From Pezizomycotina sp. ARF18 (lineage: Eukaryota > Ascomycota): a stretch of 64,000 nt of DNA. Below the pieces are notes generated by a model. It searched no databases and was not told where the DNA came from. It saw only the letters and a list, made by a program, of their open reading frames with translations. Positions 57,247 to 64,000 of this stretch are shown one piece after another. The first letter of the stretch is position 1. The number at the start of each line of letters is the position of its first letter. The stretch spans positions 1 to 64,000 of the forward strand of contig AZLU01000150.1 of the NCBI GenBank assembly GCA_002224055.1. The letters are read 5' to 3'. The position numbers were made by a program, and so were the translations under genes.

Positions 57247-58460
57247 TCCTTCCCCCGCGTCGTTAGGGCGGGAGGGCTGCGCGAATAGCTTTTTCTATGT
57301 TACGAAATTGACCTTATTACTGATATATGCTTTTAAATTCATCTCTGCATCCGAGATGCGCCCCTGGTAGGAACTGAAATAACCATGGTCCACCCTCCCA
57401 AACATTTAAAACCGTCTGATACCGTCCGTCACTTGATAGTTAACAGTCTTCACGTTGGAGACGGGGGTTAAGATACTGTTATCATTTATCTGAAAGGCTT
57501 GGTAAATACAATTGGCATCGTGCTTTGAAAGACTTGAGTAAGGAACAAAATGACACGTCTCCTAAAACTCACTCATTGAGCAGCAAAAAAATAAAAAGAA
57601 GGTAGAAGAAGGTAAAAAGGATATTATAATAATGACATCAGTGATACCCTCGGTGAACCAAAGAATGAAGCGTGTGCCCAGTCCATTTTTTGTCAAGATG
57701 AAGGGTAATCCAAACCGGTTTACTGACCCAATTGCTGATGACGATTTTGCTGTCCAATCAAACCAATCAACATGGTGTTGGCGAAAGTTGTAGGCTCTTC
57801 GCCCGAGTCTCCGCATCGGCGGGTCCTTCTCGTATACAACGCGTTTGGTGGCTTGTTAATTCAGATACAGCTTAAGATTATACAATTCTTGGATGTAAGA
57901 GATTCAATTATTTGACCCTTTCCTTTCAGTCGGACCACTTTCTTCATCTCAATTGCATCGCCTATCCTACTACTAACGATCTTAACATTAGCGCTTACTC
58001 CCTGAGCAGAAGAAGCCAATAAATCGTCATTGCGATTTTTCGCCAAGTCAGATCCTCCCATCTCACGTTCACAAGCCTCAGTCTAGGCCAAATAATCGCC
58101 ACCTTCGCTGCGACCGAAGCCAAGACCAGTAGATCGCGTGATACATGAGGTTCATATCGGTTCTCGATGGCAAGATGGCTATGTATCAAATCCCCTAACT
58201 TATCGATATCCACCATTATTGAAGTTTCTCACGTTTTAGAAATAGGTATGTGCGCGCACGTCCACCGATCAACAATTGTGAAACGAGCTATCGACTCTGG
58301 TCACGCCGGGCGGCGGTCAATCGCGAAGATCGTCAGAAGGCCGGGGAAATGTTGATTTGTGTTAGATCTTAGTGAAGATTCCGATTATCTCCTTGCGCAG
58401 AATATTTCTTTGGTGGGCGATTGTTGTATCTATAGATCTGAGAGTGGGGATGAAAAAGTG
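57247..58460. other. Intergenic with an unassigned minus relic
   Basis: Minus frames at 57,861-58,216 may form one short protein (MVDIDKLGDLIHSHLAIENR, SRDLLVLASVAAKVAIIWPR, then VSANVKIVSSRIGDAIEMKK in another frame). Not recognised. The rest shows nothing. Confidence 0.35.
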
Positions 58461-58468
58461 TATAAATA
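58461..58468 (+). promoter_or_regulatory. TATA box of the 58,640 gene
   Basis: TATAAATA about 180 bases upstream of the start codon, followed by a CA/CT-rich leader. Confidence 0.55.
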
Positions 58469-58639
58469 TCAGATCTTGATGACCTCCGACTTCTTCAAGG
58501 CATCAAACTGAAACCGCAAGCTTGTGCTTTCCATTAGATCGCTTCAATCTAGTATCTTGCAAGTTCCAATCCGCCATATCGATATAACTACTACTCTTCT
58601 ATACTACAAATCGAGAAAATAGCTTCCTCTTCCGTTAAG

Positions 58640-59011
58640 ATGAAGTTTCACTACGCTTTCCTCTTATTCTCCACCGCCGTCGGTCTCGCAGTGCAGCGCC
58701 GGACCCTCGAGCCAACGCCAACGCCAACGCCGTTGCAACGCCAACCATGCTAATCTCGAGCAGCGTGCCCCGGATGACTCGGATGCAGAGAAGAAGAAGA
58801 AGCCTAAGAAATGCAAGAAGGGCTGGTGTACGTATTTATGATATATTTTTGCATACCTTTAACCATTGTGATATTTATCATATTGATTAAGACTCGTGCT
58901 AATGGTGCTTTTTTTTCATTCTTACTTAGCAATTTGCGAGGTGTATGCTGCCCACCCGGGCTTTGCGATGTGAATATTGGATGCATGTGCCTGTCGGGCT
59001 GCCCCGGATAA
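58640..59011 (+). CDS. Small Cys-rich secreted protein
   Basis: Signal peptide MKFHYAFLLFSTAVGLAV is followed by a threonine/proline repeat (EPTPTPTP), one frame change in the CC of the third repeat, and then RCNANHANLEQRAPDDSDAE, a lysine run and KKCKKGC. The intron 58,826-58,929 (GTGTAC to CTTACTTAG) splits a cysteine codon and joins to NLRGVCCPPGLCDVNIGCMC and LSGCPG, stop at 59,011. The mature protein has nine cysteines in a C-x3-C-x5-C-C-x4-C-x5-C-x-C-x3-C pattern plus one upstream, suggesting a disulphide-stabilised exported peptide. The long acidic/basic pro-like segment before the cysteines may be removed. Family not recognised; an effector-type role is possible but not shown. Confidence 0.65.
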
Positions 59012-59235
59012 TTGGCCTGTATCGTTTAGCTGATTGGCTGCTCATTCAGTGGGCGACTATCACTTTTGCTAACAATTGGGTCGTCCATGGGAATCGGGTA
59101 GACTGTTGCTGGCAACGAGGATCAATGTAATGGCAGAAGTCTAGGGAGAGAGGGTAGTTACCTCAGGTTCAATGCCCGCTTATGGCAAACTCTTATGTTC
59201 TTATTATTCTAGTCATCCAATATAAATCATACTCA

Positions 59236-59577
59236 CTAGGTCTTGCCGCACTTGAAAGGAGCGATGACGTAGTAACGGTAGTGATTACCTCGAAAATGGC
59301 GCTTACCGAGTGAACGCGGCTTTTTCGGATCTAAGCCGGCACGTTGCCAATTAAGGTAGGCTTTCCGTTATCAGTGACATCTATTATTGTATTTGACTAC
59401 ATTGTAAAGTTTCACCTCGTATATGCGTGGGAGCGGAGATTGCTCTGTTAAGATGTATGTTGCCTTTTCGTCAGCCTTGAGCCATGTCGAAGCTGAAAAC
59501 CCGCACATTACCGGAACACGCAGCTGAACTTCGAGAAAACCCACATTGTCGCAGAACGTGCGTTGGAACGTCCTCAT
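59236..59577 (-). CDS. Small unrecognised protein with natural C-terminus
   Basis: The minus frame starts MRTFQRTFCDNVGFLEVQLR at 59,577 and continues VPVMCGFSASTWLKADEKAT and PLPRIYEVKLYNVV. With run-length changes in an AAA and an AA run it carries on as IIDVTDNGKPTLNWQRAGLD, SLGKRHFRGNHYRYYVIAPF and KCGKT, stop at 59,236. About 112 residues with three cysteines. The start lies only 60 bases from the LTR element at 59,637, so the true N-terminus or promoter may have been cut by that insertion. Function unknown. Confidence 0.45.
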
Positions 59578-59636
59578 GTATATAAATTTCCCTTGCCAGA
59601 CACTAGAGACCGTGAAGCATCGCAGTCATTTTTCTC

Positions 59637-59737
59637 TGTGGGAACACCATTGAGGTGGATGTAGATTGATGTCTATTTGAGGTGCTTGAGGGGGAATAAG
59701 CTCCCTTATATATACACCGGAGGTGGGTGTCCCAACA
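59637..59737 (-). repeat. 3' LTR of the gag-only element
   Basis: 101 bp, TG...CA ends, TATA-like box near its start on the minus strand, flanked on the left by TTCTC (59,632-59,636). Confidence 0.85.
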
Positions 59738-61389
59738 CTCCTACCGAGGCCCGGCATTGGTGATGCGGGACTCTACAAATAAAATAATAATAAATTATAT
59801 ACAAAATGCATGTCTGCGCTCCCACCAATCTAAGTAATACTTATAACATCTCTAGTTCTAACTCTGTGTCTTATTCTTAGTCGTCTAGTGCTGACGTTGT
59901 TATATATTTACTTCGGGGTGTTTTTTACGTCGGTGCTTAGCTTTACGGGCTCGGCGGCGCCGTCTGCGACGTTTAATTCGCATTTTATTAAGGTACTCGG
60001 CTTCGACATGATTAGTTCGGTAGCAAAACGTACATAAATTATTATTATCGACTAGCGGTGGCGATACTAGCCGCGAGCGTAGGCTATCGCGGATACTATA
60101 ACGGAAGGCGCGCTCTTAAAAGGCCCGCGGCGCGGGGTGGCCGCGGGGAACGGGCACGTCACTAGCGCGTAGCTATGGCCGTTTGCGGGTCGGGTGTAGG
60201 CCTGGGTATTTTACCGAGCTATAATTAACCTCGATACTAGGTGACCGGTATCGAGAAGTAACCGACCGCCGAATTCGTTGCGGGTACCTACGTCGGTGCC
60301 TTCCCGCGCGCGGTAGCGGGTATTAGCCTCATTAACTAGGGCCGTATAGGTATATTTGGCTATACCGTTACCCTACATAAGGCCGGCGCGGAGGTTAGTA
60401 GGTAGGCCCATTAAAAATTTAACCTTAAGATCGTCGTTAGTAATCGGTATAGGCGCGGAGGCTAGGGCATCGTAGTAGCCTTTCAGGCGCAGTGCCTACT
60501 GAAGGACGGTGTCGGTGGAGGTCATGGTGTCGGCCATAAACCGCGCCTTAGTAGCTAGGACGGTGGCCGCGGAGGTGGTGCCGTAGGTAGCTACTAGCAG
60601 ATCCCACTGCACTTGCGGGTCGTTGTCTGTACCGGCTAGTAGTGGCTTGATGGCGGCCGACAGAGAGAGGTTGATTAGCATGGCCGCGCGGAGGCGTCGG
60701 TTGGCGTAGCTGTCCGCGGTGGCGTCGGTGGCGGGTAGCGGCGCGGTATCCGGCGCGGGTTCGGGCGTTGGTTCTGGCGCGGCGGCGGCGGCGCTGGCAC
60801 GGCCTCCGCGGCGGCGGCTCCCAGCGGTGCTTCTGCTCCCACCGATGCCTGTAGCCGGTGCCAGCTCGGTGCCAGTGACGATGTCCCAGCACCTGGCAAA
60901 GGTAAGGACATTACGTGCCTCCTGATGCCATTGGTGGTAGTTGTCTTCGGTAAGGCGGGGGCCTTGACCCTATTCGCAGGTGTAATATGCGTCGTTATAA
61001 TTATTTTGTGACATAGTATAAGGGGGGGGGGGGTATTGGTTGTTGGTTAGTGATTAAATTTTTATTATAATAGGCAGGGGGTAGGTACGTCCTCTTTTAT
61101 GTTAAAATTCAATCGGCGACAGCGAACGATAGCTAACGACGGCGCGAACTATAGCGAACGACAGCTAACGACGGCTAACGACGGGTATTATATTCTTAAC
61201 GGTGCTCCGTCGCCGCGGTATTGGGTAAAATTCCGAAGTTGAGGTTCGTGCCAAGCTTTATGCGATATGCGAGAGGAGCGCCGATATGCAGGCAGACATG
61301 CAGCATCGAGTTATCGACAACAGATATCGGATAAAATTATCGGATGAAAATCGAAAAATTTTATAAAATTCTGGCTGGAAAGGTCCCCG

Positions 61390-61400
61390 GGCTCATAACC
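61390..61400 (-). other. Half-tRNA(iMet) primer-binding site
   Basis: GGCTCATAACC on the plus strand, directly next to the 5' LTR; identical to the initiator tRNA-Met anticodon arm. Confidence 0.7.
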
Positions 61401-61501
61401 TGTGGGAACACCATTGAGGTGGATGTAGATTGATGTCTATTTGAGGTGCTTGAGGGGGAATGAGCTCCCTTATATACACACCGGAGGTGGGTGTCCCAAC
61501 A
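61401..61501 (-). repeat. 5' LTR of the gag-only element
   Basis: 101 bp, about 98 percent identical to the other LTR, flanked on the right by TTCTC (61,502-61,506). Confidence 0.85.
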
Positions 61502-61619
61502 TTCTCCTCGATGCCGAAAGATACTGAATGCCAGTGGAGAAATTATCGAGAATTTTTCACATTCTTAATCTTCACCGGCGGGGAATACCAAGCTAGTAAC
61601 TTCTATCGCTCGGCAGAGT

Positions 61620-63039
61620 ATGGCGGAGAAGCCTCGTGTCGCTTCCCAACGAAATTCTAGCAGAGGTATAAGTCAATCTCCAAAGCCGGGCTGCGTCGAG
61701 TTCACCCAGTCTCTACTACCAAAAAAAAATAACAAAAATGCTATTCTTAGATATTCGCAGGGCTCCCATCCCCGTTCAGCGGGTCAACTGGCCAAGACCT
61801 CCGACTGGTGAACAGACGCTTCAACGAGATCGCTTCCGCCTTCGTTTTCAGAGTCCTTGCCCTGCACGGACCGTGGAGTAGAGCTCGCGTCGATCTCAAG
61901 TTCTTAAGCGACGGAGACCTCGCCCGTCATGCTCGCGAAGTATGGGTACAAGACAACCTCCTCGCTGACGCCGGTGATGATCTAGAGAGCGGAATCGAGC
62001 TCCTAGAGCGGGTTCTTCAAACCTGTCTCCCGGTCATGAACAGCATCTGGTGGAACGAACACTATAGGTACCTCTCGCAACGCTTCGAGAGGGAAAAAAC
62101 GCTTTTCGAAATGTTCGGTCGCGCGTTTGCGGAGATTGATTGCACGAGGCTCGTGTACGCGCATATAGAGCCGTGCTCGGTGTCGAATCTTAATCGCATG
62201 GTCGAGCTGTCCGAGGGCAAAGTCTCGTTCCCGTCGCTGGAAAGGCTTGTGATCGAAGCCAGATGTGTTTCGGAGGAGGACCTGGCATTGAATTTTATGT
62301 GCTTCGGCAGCGTATGGAATTCTTCCCGAGGGTAATACCGGACTCCGCATTGTACACATTGAGGCGTTTCCTTTAAATTATACTATGCAGCCACCGCTCA
62401 TCGAAAGCGATTGGTTATCGCTCGGCGATCACGTTAACCTCGTCAACCTCCGCGAATGCACCATTGCATGCTTTCTCGCTCTCCGAGATACAACTACCCT
62501 GCTCCGCTTCCTAGACAGAACTCCGAATCTGAAAAAGCTCTCGCTTTCCCAGATATTTCTAGACGCGATACCTCCAGATCCCGCTCCGAACTGGGCCGAC
62601 GTCTTCCGATTATGCGCGGAAACCTGAGCAGCCTGACGGAGTACAGCTTCCGGTGCCTGCGAAACCTCGGAAAGCCGGCGGACTTCGGAAGACCTTCGAC
62701 AGATAAGGAGGCTCAGGATCAGTTCGACGCTGATACGAAGACGGCTGCGAGCGCGCGTAATTTTCGACGTGGTTTGCGGAAGAAGTGACGGCGCTGGAGG
62801 AGCTAAGATCTACGGTCAAGGCTAAACGGAGAGGATGGGTCTTCCTCTGTGCGTCTATTGAACAATGTGGATCTAGACTAAGTCCACCATCGCGAGCAGT
62901 GCGTTTGCGCATGAACAATTCGCTTCCGATAAATAATCAAATAATGAATTCCTTGAGGATAATCCTATTAGCTTGCCTTTATCTCAAAAATCTAAAAGAA
63001 TCTGCTTATATATATTTCTCGCGGCCCGATTCTATCTAA
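61620..63039 (+). CDS. F-box protein with LRR-like body
   Basis: The F-box is SLVSLPNEILAEV followed, after a frame change, by KSISKAGLRRVHPVSTT. ATG at 61,620 (MAE) joins it if an AA run has one A too many. The long central frame reads NRRFNEIASAFVFRVLALHG, RVDLKFLSDGDLARHAREVW, ESGIELLERVLQTCLPVMNS and KVSFPSLERLVIEARCVSEE. The next parts are LSLGDHVNLVNLRECTIACF and FLDRTPNLKKLSLSQIFLDA, with leucine spacing like an LRR. The final segment is WFAEEVTALEELRSTVKAKR and RGWVFLCASIEQCG, and the stop is at or before 63,039. The gag-only element ends about 120 bases upstream of the start, inside the likely promoter. Frame changes at about 61,675, 61,735, 62,335, 62,625 and 62,770. Confidence 0.58.
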
Positions 63040-63129
63040 AATACGCAATTACAGCGCGCATATGCTGCTTTGATTAATAGGCTTGAATGAAAGTTTTTTC
63101 ACATACGATTTGCCGATAACATCGCAAAC

Positions 63130-64000
63130 TTATTCCTGACGCCGCGAGTTCTCCAGCACCGACAGCCTCCGCGTGACATCGTCGAACTGCTGCAAAAGCG
63201 ATTCCATATCTTGTATACTCATCTTCTCTAACGAATCTTACTCCTCTCCCAACTTGAAGCGTCGTTGCTGCAGCGTTTAACGAATCAGAAGCCCGATGCT
63301 TTGCAGTGTGTAGAGAAATCAACTCCCTTTGCGAAGTGTTAATATCTATCAGACAACCTTTGATATCTCTCAGCAGCTCAATCCCCTCTTTCTCGCTCGT
63401 TTTCTGATTGTCGACTTGAGTCCTTACTAGATATTCGAGAGAGGTGTTAATCTTCGTGAGAACTTCTTCAAGACTTGAACGGGCTGGATGATCTTGCTCG
63501 AGAATGCACTGAGATGTCTCATTATCCTCCAGGAGTGGGGCCTTGGACTGTTGGTTACTCGGCATTGGATTCCTATCACAGCTGTACTGACTTGAAGATC
63601 GTGACCATCTAGTGTCAGTTCCGCGAGTGATTGCAAATGTGACATTGGAGCAGTATGTTCTGCTGCCTTACCATAACTAGTACTATCCAGCTCGTCGCCG
63701 AGAGGTCGATAAGATTTTCAGTATGGGAGCTGACATCTGCAGACTGTTCCCCATGTGGGCTCTTGCTCTTCCTTTCCTCCGGTCGATAATCCATGCGGGA
63801 GCTTCTTCGTGGGATCCGACGCCTTCGGGACCATCCCACGCACATCTGATGCTACAAACATACCTCTCTCGCTCAAGTGCACCTTCCAGCTATCCGCCAG
63901 CGGCAAATCCAGCGACCTCCGTAGTTTTTCCCTTTCACTATCGGATAGTTGAGGAAGGGACACCCGCTAGCGGTGTGATCGATCATCTTCCAGCAATTGT
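63130..64000 (-). CDS. Zinc-knuckle, LIDLS, coiled-coil protein, cut by window edge
   Basis: The minus strand enters the window inside a knuckle, NCWKMIDHTASGC (C-x5-H-x4-C, with the first cysteine beyond the edge). One frame change later it continues SLPQLSDSEREKLRRSLDLP. The family motif appears as SHTENLIDLSATSW (about 63,700), then PMSHLQSLAELTLDGHDLQV and a coiled coil (SSLEEVLTKINTSLEYLVRT, EGIELLRDIKGCLIDINTSQ). The best C-terminus is in a shifted frame, SIQDMESLLQQFDDVTRRLS then VLENSRRQE and a stop at 63,130. It is the third locus outside the row with the knuckle-LID-coil order and runs on the minus strand like the gene at 52.6 kb. Confidence 0.58.

Larger units (their letters stand above)
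59637..61501 (-). mobile_element. Gag-only copia-type LTR element (TR-GAG-like), 1.87 kb
   Basis: Two 101-bp direct terminal repeats (59,637-59,737 and 61,401-61,501) start TGTGGG and end CAACA, and the whole is flanked by the 5-bp duplication TTCTC. On the minus strand the order is LTR, half-tRNA(iMet) primer site, and a gag region starting at 61,014 (copia gag-type stretch, then a zinc-knuckle-like segment and an arginine-rich end near 59,930). There is no room for protease, integrase or reverse transcriptase, so it is non-autonomous. The gag frame is broken a few times. The LTRs differ at about two of 101 positions, both of RIP (CpA/TpA) type, so it looks young. Confidence 0.82.

Noticed and set aside
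63150-63170. CTCCAGCACCGAC as another copy of the short repeated block
   Set aside because: It codes part of the coiled coil of the 63.1 kb gene and lacks the flanking conservation.

Overview
The window looks like a repeat-rich, gene-sparse stretch of a filamentous ascomycete (Pezizomycotina). The evidence is short 45-110 bp GT-AG introns with CTAAC-type branch sites, TATA boxes in front of small secreted proteins, F-box and fungal rhodopsin-like gene families, and a left edge (1 to about 2,865) almost without CpA/TpG and full of TpA, the mark of repeat-induced point mutation (RIP). No rRNA, convincing tRNA or CRISPR array was seen. The genus cannot be named from this sequence.

Layout. 1-3,197: RIP-decayed Ty1/copia-type element with its 5' LTR. 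4,477-5,467: secreted-protein gene. 7,255-7,553: small Cys-containing ascomycete protein. 8,037-8,506: TA-flanked MITE. 9,478-10,785 and 13,225-14,850: two rhodopsin-like membrane proteins; a decayed paralogue of the second lies at 47,115-48,852. 15,373-32,083: a one-strand row of about eight genes (plus strand) for coiled-coil proteins, several with N-terminal CCHC zinc knuckles, a short L-[IT]-D-[LFP]-S motif, or C-terminal CxxC pairs; two more members sit at 51,206-52,626 and 63,130-64,000 (minus). 32,397-33,095: multi-Cys protein (minus). 33,994-40,402: minus-strand row of short paralogous coding relics sharing a C-G-A-x-K-V-[LF]-K-[FI] end, with one more copy at 50,349 on plus. 37,150-37,378 and 58,640-59,011: small Cys-rich secreted peptides. 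41,319-43,842: an F-box protein and an aminoglycoside-phosphotransferase-like kinase. 44,024-45,417: unnamed protein with D-P-N-A-Q repeats. 53,155-57,246 and 61,620-63,039: four more F-box genes. 59,637-61,501: a compact gag-only copia-type element with 101-bp LTRs and a 5-bp target duplication.

Nearly every host gene has clean codon content, good splice sites and a natural C-terminus, yet is broken by single-base frame changes. In the cases checked one by one these fall at runs of 2-5 identical bases, so most are probably homopolymer-length errors in the assembly rather than gene death. I therefore list these loci as CDS and describe the spliced, frame-adjusted protein. In-frame stops are rare; the clear ones are a TAG in the F-box gene at 41.3 kb, a TAG in the tail of the 9.5 kb gene and a TGA in the 26 kb gene, and the two TAGs could be RIP-type CAG-to-TAG changes.

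The two most novel-looking features are the zinc-knuckle/coiled-coil row (apparently an expanded, RNA-binding-like host family, one member ending in an RGG tail) and the row of short C-G-A-x-K-V-L-K-F relics, which has no long open reading frame and would be missed by ordinary gene calling.
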